The notes beneath the pieces were generated by a model, which was not told the DNA's origin, ran no database searches, and saw only the letters and a list, made by a program, of their open reading frames with translations. DNA of 64,000 nt, from assembly GCA_012934845.2 (NCBI GenBank), contig WNNJ02003477.1:1-64000 (forward strand), in the 5' to 3' direction. This DNA comes from Pomphorhynchus laevis. Lineage: Eukaryota; Acanthocephala; Palaeacanthocephala; Echinorhynchida; Pomphorhynchidae. The stretch's first letter is position 1. Each line of letters opens with the position of its first letter. Position numbers and translations under genes: made by a program. This document shows positions 22,056-36,300 of the stretch, piece after piece.

Positions 22056-22720
22056 GATGACTTACACACCAAATTTGCCGTTAATGGAAAGAGTAGACAT
22101 TATTCTTCACTGTATGTCTTCTCCCATAGTTATTAAATGCTGAACATCTTGACCACGCAGGATGTTCAATACTGCAATTCGTGCATTTTGTGGATAGTTT
22201 GCATTGAGTGCCATGGACAAATTCATCAAATCCAAACACTCCGCATTTCTTCATCCTACCACAAGTGGAGTTTCAGTGTCCCCACATGAGACACTTGTTA
22301 CAATGTGGAAATGTAGGATTGTCCGTACTTGCAATTGTAAAGTTTAGATTGCAACCCATAAAAGGATTGAATGCTGCATTTGACAGGAGATGGTCATTGT
22401 CCTCTTCGGTATTTCCGAATGTAATAGGAAGAATTTGGTCCTCTTTGTTTTTAATAAATCTAATGTTTTGAAAGGAATAACGCTTTTGAAGTTCTGCGAT
22501 GTCTTTTTTTCTAGTTCAGGGATATTTTTAGTAATCTTTACTGACGACATAATAGGCTTTGATACTAGAGTTCCTTTATGGGAACAATTTTCTTTGATGA
22601 ACTTTGCAAAAGAGGTGGCTAAGTCCGAGGAAACGAAGGATATCCTTTAGTAGTTATTCATCACTTTTACAGAGTTGATCATAACTCTATTAGGTTGTGT
22701 ATTAATAAAATTTTCTCAGA
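22056..22720 (-). mobile_element. Jockey-like LINE ORF1 fragment (zinc-knuckle region)
   Basis: The minus strand encodes, with breaks, NKCLMWGH, then TQCKLSTKCTNCSIEHP, the CCHC-type zinc knuckles of a gag-like LINE ORF1, at about 22300-22130. An upstream part (KTLDLLKTKRTKFFLLHSEIPKRT, about 22465-22395) fits the RNA-binding region of ORF1. Related in type to the ORF1 end at 6854-7066. Frame broken. The plus-strand frames here are antisense shadows. Confidence 0.6.
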
Positions 22721-23786
22721 AATTCGTCGAAATACCGTTTTTTGCATTGAAATTATGGGGTAATGTTAACCAGATTAACGAGTTTCTTAATCAGAGGAAG
22801 CTCCTCCATTTCACGATTTAGAACAGTAAAATTACTAACCTTAATTTGTTTAGTTTGCATATTTGTTTATTAAATTATTATATTATTTTTTATTATTTCT
22901 GCGTTTTGCTCGCCACCATTCAGCGGTGAGTGAGCAATGTTTAAAAAATTAAAAGAAGATATGAAAGTCAATGAATAAAGTCAGATAATCAACAAACAAT
23001 TTTAAAGACGATTCGAAAAAAAACTGTTTATTAAATGCCTACATTTTTCTACAAATAAATAAAATATATAAAAAACTGTCATATAATAAAATTAATTTAA
23101 AATTTTGATATTTTAGCTGCTATATTGATCAGCTGATTTGGTGCTTGATTTAATTTAAATTGTAACTTTTATTTTCATTTATTGTACCTTCTCTGCGTAC
23201 ACGATCAACGATCAAAATTTAAAATTTTGATCATAAAAATGAAAACATGTGATTCAATAGTCAAGCCTGGTTTATAGCTAATCCGAATAATGGCTAAACT
23301 AGTTTCAACAGATGAAAATAGAAGGTTTTAGCAGGATGATAATGACTGGTAATAATTAAAAATCGGATTTCTGAGATAAGTTTTATTTAAACGTTAATCC
23401 GTCAAAAATCATTTTTACAATTTTAAGCGAAAGGAAAACCATATTTTATTCAACATTAATATTTCAATATGAACTTGAAAGGAGCCAAATGCTTCAATTT
23501 ATCAATTGGGATACATTTTTATCAATTATATAATTAATTTATATTTATAATTGATAATATAATCTATCAATTATATTATATGTGGGATATAAGTTTCTTG
23601 TTTCATATTCTGGTATAAAGTTATGGTATTTTATATTCTGGTATAAAGTTCCTTGTATCTAAGTGACTTGACATATTTAAATGATGGTTACAAAAATTAT
23701 TGACATATTCTTCATCCAAAGTATTTTTTAATTATAAAGGTAAGAAAATTTAAGAAAAAAGTCAAGGAATATAATATATATGATAT
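22721..23786. other. No gene seen downstream of the nucleotidase gene
   Basis: AT-rich region with a short inverted AT-rich patch near 23510-23590. No recognised feature. Confidence 0.35.
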
Positions 23787-23792
23787 TTTATT
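23787..23792 (-). terminator. Candidate polyadenylation signal of the nucleotidase gene
   Basis: AATAAA on the minus strand, about 310 nt after the TGA at 24102. It is the first perfect AATAAA seen after the stop codon, which gives a plausible 3' UTR. Confidence 0.5.
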
Positions 23793-24101
23793 GATGCACA
23801 AATCAAAACAAAACAAAACGACACAAAAATAGTTTCATCAAATGATGTTTTCTGTTGAAGTCGCAGGAACATATAGCGACGCAAAATAGGCAAGATAACT
23901 GTAAAACAATCGTACGACAAAGCTTTTGGTTAATATTTCAACAAGCTATGAATCTAAATTCTAACTATAAAAGCAAATACTTACAAGACGCTAGATGCTC
24001 TTTTCCGCATAAATCATTACTCTATAATATTGTTAAGGAATGATCAGAAACAGCAATAAAATAGCGCACATTGGAATCGTGTAAATTACTTTCTAAATTG
24101 A

Positions 24102-24391
24102 TCATATTACCTCTTCTTCGAAATCAACAAGAGGCTCAGATGAATCCTGCTTTAATTGGTTATGAATTATATCTTCTTCACTTATATCGTCAAATTTAGT
24201 TCGACTTCGTACTCCATATGGGGTCAACTCGTCGTATGGATCATGAGGATTAACAGTCGCTTCATGGGGCATTAACATTGGCGATGCTCTGAATAAGTAG
24301 AAAAGTGGATAGTGCAGTAATTTCGTTGCACTTGAAGCGTAAATATCAGCATAGCGAATTACTTGATTGGCAAATAATGTCTGTCTTGCAC
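24102..24391 (-). CDS. NT5C2 exon 16, C-terminus
   Basis: 290 nt encoding [20 protein letters not shown] and [16 protein letters not shown], then a divergent acidic tail ending DFEEEVI and TGA. A GT within the last codons could be a donor, but reading straight to TGA is simpler. Confidence 0.9.
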
Positions 24392-27300
24392 CTATTTTGT
24401 GAACAGTTTAAATCAAATCAGAATATTTTAAGAATATATTTTACGACTTTAAATGATTTAATAGAGAATTATGCTTTTATCAAGAAAAAGATTAATATTC
24501 ACAGATTTAGGTCGTAAAATTGGAAATGTTATTTATAATCGATCAAATTTGAGAGATTATAAATAATGTATTTATTTTTTGTAAGCTTCTTTAGGTACAA
24601 AAATTTTAATTTTTGAAACAAATTAATAATATTTACTTTTTTAAATTAATTTTTTCTTCGGAAAATGGAAAAATAAATGAATACAAAAATTTAGATACCA
24701 AAATTTAAATTTGGATACAAAAATTTAAATTTAAATTTTTGGTAAAAAATTTCAGCATATTTTTAGCAGCGGTCAGCTTCAACTATAAAAATATAACTAT
24801 CTTCAATTATCTTCAACTATTTTAAATTCTATTAAAATCCGAGATATATATTTAAACGAATATAATTTTGAAGAAATCTAAGTCCGATTTTTTATTAAAC
24901 ATTTAAAATATATTATGTGAAAATCTAAATAGTTCAGCGAAATTCTAAAATAGATAATTTATCAACTTAATCGGTCGAATTTTGTTTAAGATTTTGCCCT
25001 TTAATTTCCTGAATGTTTTAAATTTCAATGAGAATAATTGAAATATAATTTCAATTAAATATATAAAACTCGGTGGGATCAAATTCGCATACTTAAATAG
25101 ACGCGGCACTTTTTCGAAAATAGAGATGAAGGAACTTTGAATCGAAATGGGCCGTAGGTCTTTACGACAAGAAACCGGATTTCGCTTAGGTAAAAATATT
25201 CTTCGGATAGTGATGCTAACAGCATTGTGACGGCCACTTATTTTCTTTGATCGGCTGTCGAAAGCTGACAAATCAGAGAAGAGAATGGAGCGACGTTTTT
25301 GGAGATGCTCGTAAGTGGGCCCCAGAAGTTTAGGATATCCGTAACAGATAAATCCGTGCTATTGAAGTTACCCCAAGGCGGGATTGGCTGGGGAGAAAGC
25401 GTGGCTACATAGATATCCAAGGCTACTGACTACCCAAAACTTTATCAAGTCCTACGCTACCGATCCATCCCGATGCCCTCCCCTACAAGCAGATAAATTT
25501 CTCCTTCTTGAATATTTTCCAGAAGGAAGCCTGAGAGGGACTTATACGAGCATTACTCATTCTGTCCCTACTCAGCTGGAGCTTATATCTAGAACTCTAG
25601 TATTCATCCGAGAGAATCTGACTGAAGGAAGCAGAGAAATTGGGAAGGTGTAGCATTTGAGTTAAACCTTGAGTTTAGTCAAAGTGGGACTGTAAATGCG
25701 ACCATTGTAGGTAGTCGAAAGAATGCCGATAGCTTGCGAAGAGAGGTAGGAATTAAATTCGGTCAAACTCTCATTCCCTATCACGGGGAAGAGTTGAATA
25801 TCTCCCTTAAAAAGGCTAATCTAATTGGATCAAAGTGAAACCTCCTTCTAAGCAATATATCTTCGGTTGTTTGTGAATATGATAATCGTTACATAATTAA
25901 ATATATGCCTAAGAAACACTTAATTGAATACCATATTTAATTATTAAGTGATTGAAGGTTTTACCGATGACCACTTAATAAATAAACAGTGTATTTATCA
26001 AATTTTGATACAATTATCAATGACTTTTGATCTTCTAAGTAAAATAATAAGTTGCTTATAAATAATTTTATGTAAATTGTATAATACCATCACTACAAAT
26101 ATCTTAATCCATTATTACACGTGATTCAAGATTTCAATAAATCTTGATTGTCAAGATTTATTGAAATCTTGAATAGATAAACATGAAAACTGAAATTTTT
26201 ATTGAACAAATTACAATTTCGAAGTTTCGTCCATTCCTTAGTTAACTAAGGAATTACGTCTGATTAATTATTGATTACAATTTATTAATAAATTAATAAA
26301 TCAAATTTTATAATTCAAGGTGAATGGAGTTGAAGTTACAAAGATGAATATTCATTCCCTTCATGAAGCAGAACATGATTCTCTGAATGAAAAGAGTCTT
26401 TAATTGAGAATATATTTTTGATCATAAATTACTGAATATAATTCAAAAAGGATTCGACCAAAATGTCGAAAATATCTTTGATATTTGTATAGTTAAGAGC
26501 ATTTTTCCTGTACTGATGATTGAGCAAGTGGATTTTTTACTATTTTTAACTGTTTGCTACTCCACGCTAAGTGATTTCGTATTTTAAACCAGCTACAATA
26601 TCCTTCTTTTATGACTAAATTTCATACATTTTGACTCAAAGCATGTCAGCTTTAACATATGACATATTGTTATTGTTAGTGCGATATCGTTAAGAATTAA
26701 ATATATAATATAATAATATATATTATAATATGAAGAGTAAACCCGCTTCATCATCGTGTGCCCCTGCGTTTATCGACAACGCGCCCTTGTGGCTTTGACG
26801 TGTGCTTACAGAGAAGTCAATAGAGAGTGCATGCTCGAGGTTTAAATCCCGTACATAGAGTTTGCAATGCACATGCCTCCACCATTCGTTCACGAGGCTT
26901 ATAATATATATTATCAAAATTACAATTTGTTATCGTTTGTTGTTTGAGTAAAATTGAAAATTTATTCTTCTCTATTTGAAAATAGAAATAATAAAAATTA
27001 TAATAAACCACAAATATTTTAATCAAAAAATGAAGAATAAATACCTTTACGGAAAAGCGATCCTAAAATTCCATATTGCTTATTCATTTCATTCGTATGT
27101 TTCTAAATGCAAATAAATAGAAAACGTTCACTTTTTAAGGGTTTCCAGTTGTCATACAAAGACATCATTCATAATTTTGCCAATATCCGACTTTTGATTG
27201 CTCGCTGTTATGTCAAATTTCCTGAAAGAAAATCAATATTCTTGAAAGCAATCTATCAAATAAAAAATTGAGCAAATTCGGTAACTCAAAAATAATTTAA

Positions 27301-30300
27301 TTTAATAATAAAACTTTTTGTCAATCATCATTACAATATAATTATTGTAATGATGAGTGAACTATGTAGATAAGTGAACTATGTTTTCATGCGACGCATT
27401 CAGATGTAACGGGACTGTTCCCAGAGAGGGTTTCCCGGATACACGCCGCGTTTTTCCTCTGAATCGGCTCACTATAAACTAAATAAATTATTAAATAAAA
27501 ATTAGTTTAATAATAAATATTTAAAAGTCTTCTACAATAAATAAATCCGTAAAATAAATTAGAGTTTATAATTTTTAGAAATGCAATATTTTATTAACAA
27601 TTAATAACATCATCAGAATTTTTAAAGGCTGTAAAGATATATCCGTTTATTAGGTGATGCATTTTCCAAAATAAAGAGGCAGTATATACATGTAGCCACT
27701 TTATGCATAGATGTACACACTCGTTTTTGTATGTGTATTTTGCTAAAAGTATTTATATTGTCTAATAGAATTCAATAGTATTTGAAAATTTCATTCGATA
27801 TTAGAATACTAATATAGAATACTATATAGAATTCGATATTTTATTAAAAAATATTTGAAAATACAAATGAAAATAATTTAGTTTTTATTACAAGAGAATT
27901 GTTTCTGTCTTATATCTAAAATAATTTAAATTTTGTAGACGCTTATTTTCTTTATTGAAATTATCAAATTGTAATAAAGAGGTTAGTATAGGGTGATAAA
28001 TAGTTTAGTAGAGGGTGTTGAACCTTTACAGGAAGCTTTGCTATTATCCCCATTTGTTTTCATTTGCCCTAAATATAAGTAGCCTGTAAATACATTGTGT
28101 TTAGAATAACACAATTTGATGATGTAATATAAATTAAAATGCGATATTAGTTCCTTTTGCTGACGCTTCCTTTGTATTTTCGAAATTAATATTTGAATGG
28201 AGTGTATCACAAGCATTTGTACTAGTATTACTAAAAGGAAATCATTTAGCTGTTTCGGAAACATAACGTAATGATTTTATATGACAAAATTAGCATCGGT
28301 AGCAATGCAATATTTTTAAAATGTGTTTTATTTGAATCGAATAAAATATATTCTTTATATTCTTGGAGATCTTTAATTTATATTTAAATAAGCTACAATC
28401 AATCTACGCATATTGATATTTCAGAAAACTTCGGTTTCCTGTATAAAATAAACATTATTTGAAAACATTGTCTAAACATTCTTAAAAAATTGTCTTTGAT
28501 ATCAATTCTTACGATATTGACACTATCATGGTCGATCAAATCTACATTCATTTGCTAGCAACTTGATCACGACATCGTTAACAGTCTGATTACAATTATG
28601 CACAAGAAATATCATACATTAAGTCGATCCAACGAGTTTAATCGATTTCAGTTGTTTGAATAAGGTGGCCTAATCATTTAGGCCTAGTCTTCTATCACTG
28701 TTACCGCTATTAGCTACTATTGTCTTTCAGTCACCATCTTCAAACTACTCCGTTGATCCATCTTACTTTCATCGCTCTCTTTCCACTTATTTTTGATTTA
28801 CTGCCCAGGATCCGGTCCACCATCCTCCATATTCTTTGAAGAGCTATCTAACCTTTTATCAAATATCTCCTCACTAACTATTCGCACTTTTGTAATATGT
28901 GATTTTAATGTCCGTTTAGAATGTAGCTACCTTCCAAATCCCCGTAAATTGGCATATATATTTCATACCTACGAGTATTCAATCATTCCTTCTGAACTTT
29001 ATCATCAATTGAGTGGCCTTCTAGACTATGTTTGTGTCGCCAAATCCTTCTAGCATCGTTACTCTTTTATTGCCAGTGACCAAGGAATATCTTATCAATA
29101 CATAGTCTCCATTTGAATTAATCTAGACCAGATTTAAACTGACAGATTTAAATTTGACAATGTATGTCGTACTTTTCCATTTCTTGGTTACTCTTCCGTC
29201 ATTGTCACATCATACCTTCCTAAACTTTTTCACCTATCGTACATGTCTTCTTATGAAATTGCCGTACTGATATCTTGATTTCCTAACTCTTCATCACATC
29301 ATGATCATTTACCAACAACTGTCCTTAAATCTATTAACCCCACAATAGTATCTGTAAACTATTTAACTCGTGTATTCGAATAAAATTCTTCTACGCTGCA
29401 TGGAAGGCTGTCACTATCCGCCACTGCTAAAATCCCAATCCCTTGACCCTAATCTTCCATAGTCTTACCGTCCTATATCATCACTACTTTCCACTATTTC
29501 GAAATTCTTTGAAAGAATCATTTTGTTCTAAGTCATGTCTTACCTAAATTCGTCAAACGTTTTTACTCAATATCAAGCTGCATACCGTAAAAACCGCTCC
29601 ACTGAAACTGTTTTCCACAAGGTAATCGTTGATCATTTTGGCTCGCGATCAACAGTTAACTTCCCTTGTCATTTCACTTGATTTGTCGTCGGCGTTCGAC
29701 ATTGTAGATCCTTATATTCTTCTTCACCTCCTTCGAAATCGTTATGTCCTCTCCAACTCTACTATTAAATGGTTCGGGTCATATCTTAATGGCCACTCTG
29801 CCACTGTATCATCCCGCAATGCAATTAGTTAGTCGTTCGCTATACCTCGTAGTGTACCGCAAGGTTCTGTACTCGGCCCTATCTTGTTCTCTATTCTCCT
29901 TGGAGAATTTTAATGTTATGCTATGCAATATGAAGATGACATCCTTATCTATTTTGTACGCACCTAATTCATCCTTAACTAATCTTTTCGCCTCGATTTC
30001 ATCCTGCCTAGAATCCTTATCTTACCATTAGAATGTTGGTAAATACTACGAAGTCTTTTGTCTTTTGAATCCACTCTTCTTGCATGCAGATTCAATCTTA
30101 TCCTGTTCTCTTTTTCAAAGGCCATCACCTTCCTTGCGTGGATTCGCTAGCATTTCTCGGAGTAATTATAGACTCCTCCTGATCATTCTCATCATTTGAA
30201 ATAATGAGAATCATTTTTTATTAAAATTTTTTTGTATTTGAATATTTAACAGTAAATTTTGAATTTTTAAAAAACTTTTAATTCTCTTCAGAATTATAAT

Positions 30301-33300
30301 TATAAATTAACAATAATACAATAATATATTGTAATAGATTATAATATATTATAATAATACAATAATTGTAATAATGCATTCCGATAAAATATAAACAAAA
30401 TATTTACAAATATAAAAATATATACATTATATAAAATATATATTAATAAAACATAACTAATAAAGTAAATATTTCGAAAATTATATATGTATTTATAATT
30501 TTATTTAATAAAAATATATATTAACAGATATTTATATCTTGTATAATTTAATATTAATACAATTATAATAGCCACTTACAAGTAAAAACACATCGTTAAA
30601 GTTAGTATGACTTTACTTTAGTATACTTCATCGAAAATCTGTATATTTGTTTGCCACAAATATTAAATTTGGCTGTAAACCAAATTTGATTTTAACACAA
30701 TCGTTATCATAGAAATTAAAATGTTGTTAAAATGGATATAATGCGATTAAAATGAAAAAAGTTTATGACTCATTTTTGTGTTTATAAATCACAACAATTG
30801 ACGAATGAAATCTTACATTAGCTGCTTTGATATTTGCTCGTATTGAGCCTCCACTTTGTTGAATAGGTCTCGCTTTTTGTGGAAAATGTGTAGCTCTTGT
30901 TCGAGCTCTGGAATGATCAAAAATGTGCGCCATGATCTCTGTTTTTTGCTTCTGATTATGTCTCCGTATATGTGATCACCAATATATAAAACATCTTTTC
31001 CTTTTGAGCAAATAAGTTTGCCAAATACTTGGCACGAACCTAAATTAGAAATGCAGAACATAAGCGCAATAACTAAAAAGTATATTCATATACCCCCTGA
31101 ATAAACAGTGCATTTTTCAAGCGGCCCTCGATACTGTCCGACTAAACACTTTTTACTTCCCTTAAACACCACATTTGACAAAAGTTACTAAACAAACGTA
31201 GCTTTAAATCTGGAAGAACTGGAAAATTAGATTACTCTACTCATTAAATGCTAATTACATGTAATTAATTAAATTACATGCTCATTACATGTAATTTAAA
31301 AAGTTGTTATTAAAAATTCTGTATATTTGAAGTAAAAAACTTCAAATATATGAAGTTTATTTTTCATTTGTGTATACGCGGCTGAGTATAAATTTAAATA
31401 ATAAAACACATCTGGTAAGAAAACTATGACACGAAACCACCGAAATGGAATAAAAAATAGAATATTAATTAGTACAAATAAATATTCAATCTGTATTGAA
31501 TGCGCATTTAATAATAAATGAATAATAAATAAATGAATGTAAATAAATAAATGAATAATAAATAAATTTAAATAATTCAAATATTCTTACATGAACAATA
31601 TAGACCACCAGTAATTGCAATGGTATAAATCTGCAGATGATATAAATCTGCACACGAATTTAAAATATTTTAGAGAGTTCGATACTCCAACATTCCACTC
31701 ATTGAATAATCTATTTATGCATTTTTATCGAAAACAAAATTGTAAATAATTATGAGATATTAATTATTGGATTATATTAATCATTAGATAATTATTATTT
31801 ACCGATTTTACATTTAAAAATATTGTCAATCTGAATAATTTATACATTAAACTAAATTAGATCAAACGGTACGTTTAAATAAATGTTTAATTGTTTAAAT
31901 TTATAAATGTTTAAGTAAATAAATCGAATTTAATTTATAATTAAATTTATTACTAAAATAAAAATTAATTTAATTATAAATTCATTTATTAATTTACTAA
32001 TTTATTACTGGGTAAATTTGTTGTGAAACATACGTTTTGTTTGTATACAGCAACTACATCAATAAGGTAAATCAAATTACAAATCAATTTTTGAATGCTT
32101 TTAAAAAACTATTCTTAAAGACCAGTACCTCATCGATTTTTCTTAAGGTAGTACCTTCTCCAAAGAAAGTGGGTTTATTTGCATCAACAACAATGTAATC
32201 AAAATATGTTTTCCAATGCTATAAAATAAGCGGTGTTGAAATAAACAAATATCAGATGGCATATCAACATACTGGTTCAGATCCTAGCAGATAGGTCATC
32301 ATTAGCTAATCGAAAAATTATCAAATAGTTATTTTAGAAACGAGGATAAGCTTACATTCGTGTAATTATAATCACTATTAGTCAACAAAAATGTGCGTGC
32401 TCCATATTGTTTGATGCTAAAAATTGAGAAGAAAATAATAATAATAAATTCTTAAAAATTAAGTCATATTTGCTAAATAACTTAACTGAAGCTGCAAATT
32501 TTGTACTATAAATAAATTTAAAAGTTGAAATCCCGTTCGACTTTATGAATTTGAATGCATTTAAATTGATAATAATATGCTCATTTAAAGAAGAAAATTA
32601 TTAATGAATGCTATTAAGACGAATAATTAGATAATTTTTAAAAACTATCACATTTTTAAGGTATCATACAATTTTTGATCGAGATATAATTTATATATAT
32701 TACTTAATACAATTCATTATATTAAGATAATATAATGTTTTAATCATATAATACACTGCTTTAATCTTATAAGATTATCGGTAATCCTCTGCATCCAGCA
32801 GTGGGAGGTACCCAGCACTGATGAGTCGAAACAAAGATGAAACGGTACTAGTTACGGTTATTTCGATTCTTTCGTGGCTGCCACATTGATATATGACATT
32901 ATATTTCTTTCGTAGTTGCTGGTACAAATAGAGGTATTTTTTGTTTTTGCTGTTTTCTTGAAGGACGCTATGTTGAAAGCTTGCAATAATAAAAAAATTG
33001 TTTCATATCATGTCTATAAAGCCATGATCAGCTAAGATAAAAAATATAAAATTATCTCAAATTTGAATTAATCTTTTTCAATTTTGTTCTAAAAGAGGAT
33101 AGCGATATTGCGGTACAACTGAAATCTTGGTCACATTCTTTTGAAGAAAGAATTATTGAAAAGAATTATAGCAGTGGAAGGTACCCTGTCAGTGATGAGT
33201 CAAAACAAAGATGAAACGGTACTAGTTATGATTATGTCGATTCTTTCGTGGCTGCTAAACCGATGATAAACCTCTTCCCACGGAAAACTCAAATAAAAAA

Positions 33301-36300
33301 TTCATAGCACTGGCATTAGCCAGTTCTATTTGATGATGATTCTTTCCGGTGAAGCATGTTGAGCCAATATGGCGTGCAATACTTAGATTGCTAGACACTG
33401 TTCTAGCAATCTAGTATGTTTTGACAAACTTGTGCCGTCTGCCAGTCCTCCTCTGAATTCAGCAGTGAGAGGTACCCGTCATTGATGAGTCAAAACAATG
33501 ACCAAACGGTACAAGTAATCGTTCTATTAAGTAACAGTATTAATTGAGTTCAAATCGAGATCTCACAAGGTGGCAATACAATTTACTCATAAGGCACACT
33601 AGACATATGAATTATTGCCTCGGTATAAAGGCAATAGAACAATACTCAATTAAAGTATATTTTTATGCATGTAAATCATTTTAATATAAAGCATTTCAAA
33701 ATATGGCATATAAAATTTATTTAATTTTTATTGCAAAATTTTTTTATAAGATAAATAAGTTTCAAAACATTGCAAATTAATAAAAATATCATAGCAAAAT
33801 ATCCATATGACTTACTTCAAGACTTTTCGAATGTGCACGGATAATTAAACTAATTTAATTGTTAAACTATTGAAAATACATTTGAAACTGAATAATAATA
33901 TCAATTTAAATAGTTGATATATTTGTTAATATTTTAATAGTTGATATATTTGTTAATATTTTAATATTGCCTTTAATATGGCATTGAATGCTTTTGAATA
34001 AATTTTCTTCTTTTATAAATAAAATCTGGAACGAAGAATAGTATTTTTATTTACAACAAAACGTATGTCCGATATTTCGTAAGGTGTAATGTATTAAAAA
34101 GATTCGGATACAATGGCATCCTTGTGATACTCCCTTACCAAGTTCTATATGGAATGTCAAATTTTCTTCCTCTTTTAATAATCTTAAAAAATAATCTTCT
34201 TTTATATAATATCTGTAATGAGTGGCCTTTAATAGCAGCTTCAGTTTTGTCAGATTAGATAATCGTTCTAATTTTGAATAGTTTTTGAAAATATCCATTT
34301 TCTTCTTTTATAAATAAAATCTTTATGGAACGAAGAATAGTATTTTTATTTAATACAACAAAACGTGAATGTGTTCGATATTTCAATAGCTACTGCCATC
34401 ATTGTCAGAAAACTACAAAAAATTACTAAGTTGCCATTTATACAAATTACAATAAAACATAGAAACAAACTTCAAAGAAAAACATTACAAACACTTATTC
34501 ACGCAAGTTATATGAAGTGACATATAACTTACGTGACATAATAGAGAAGTATTTTAATTTATACTTTATTTTATATTTTTTTATTTTATATACTTTTTAA
34601 TATTTTTAAAAGTATCTTCGCTACTTTTTTAATTACAATGAATTATATTTTGAATTACAATGAATCGTATTTTTTATTTGTATGATCTTATTTTCAGTAC
34701 TCACTTTTTAAACGACACATTTATATTAACAAATGTTATAATAAAAATAATATTTTTGTTAATATTTTTAATGATATATTTAACATACAACGGATTTTAC
34801 ATTTTAATCGTGATTATTAATGATTATTAAGATTGCAAACAAGAAAACGTTAATGCAATTGTTAAATGTTTTACATATTTTGGTAAAATGTTTTGATTAA
34901 AAATAATTTTATGCATTTTTATCAATTACATAAACCGATAATCTGTTTCGATTGTAAAATAAATTTATTAATTATAGTTTGTTTAAAATAGTTTTTTTAT
35001 AGCTTAGACCTTATGGACGTAAGGAAAATTATCTAATCCAAATATATTAAAAAGATAAAAATTATCTTTGTAATTTATTGTAATATTATTTAAAAAATAA
35101 TATCAATTAAAATAACGTAATCTAAAGTTAATTAAACTGATCAAATATTAATTGTTTAAATTTAATTAGATAATTCATTTTGTTATCACTGCCTATTGAT
35201 TAAATTATATTTTTTCGGAATTACTGAGAGCATTGAAACTGTAATATCTTCATTCAAAATAATCTTATTTAAATTTACCACTTTCAGAATATTCCCTTAT
35301 TCTATACAATTTAAGGTAAAATTATACATTAAAAAGTACAATTTTAGATTTAAACTTTACTGGTTTCTAAAATGCATTGGATTTTTATCCACTGCATTTT
35401 TGGTAAAAAAAATGTAGCGTGCACTTTTATCGTTAAAGTAGCTTTGATTACTTTTAGTAATTAATGATAGATCTGTATTTTTAATTTTTAAATATCCAGG
35501 AACTATCAGGTATTGTGGAACGACAATAAAAATCATTTTAATATTTCGCTAGAAATATCAAAATTTAAAGAAAATTAACATTCAGAAAAAAATCTTTAGA
35601 AAATTAACCATGAATTGACATTTGATAGCATTCACTTTGTTGAAGTCATTGCTGGAAATATTATAAACTCCAAATGTAAACTTTACTGGTTTCTAAAAAG
35701 CATTGGATTATGGCATTGAATGCTTTTGAATAAACCTCAGATTTATAGCATTGAATGCTTTTGAATAAACCTCAGATTTATAGCATTGAATGCTTTTGAA
35801 TAAACCTCAGATTTATAGCATTGAATGCTTTTGAATGAACATCAAATTTAAACGTATAAAACCAAGTCACATTGGAGCCTCAACAAAAACTCCAACACTA
35901 TCAAGTTGGTGTCATCAAAATTTAAACCTTGACACTACCTCTAATCACGTCAACATGTTGAAATATGGTTTCCAAAGATTAATTCATTACATTTGGAATT
36001 TTAAACAGTTGATATTGATCCATTATTGATAAAGAATTATTGGAGTTGGATCAAAGAAAAGAGGAAATTATTTTTGATATTTCGCTCTGTAGTACTATGA
36101 CATTTCGCTATATATATTTGAAATTTTGCTTTTATATATTTCACTCTAAGCGAAATATCAATAAAATTGTCTCATTTTCTTTGATCCAGTTCAAATAATT
36201 CTTTAATAATCTCAATAATATAACTGAATAATAACTGAATAATATTTGAAATAATAATCTTAGAAATTTGATGATTTCTTTAAATCTTTGGAATATCATT

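Larger units (their letters stand above)
24392..27044 (-). other. Intron 15 (2.65 kb)
   Basis: Holds the duplicated LINE block, a 49-bp near-perfect palindrome (26125-26173), and a GC-richer patch at about 26730-26905 without a recognised origin. The rest is AT-rich. Confidence 0.7.

Noticed and set aside
26723-26905. tRNA-derived SINE or exon
   Set aside because: A box B-like word (ggtttaaatccc) is present, but no box A at the right distance, no tail and no splice context.
34047-34298. Minus-strand 83-codon frame as a gene
   Set aside because: Lies between members of a direct-repeat pair in an intron, with no recognised motif or splice support.
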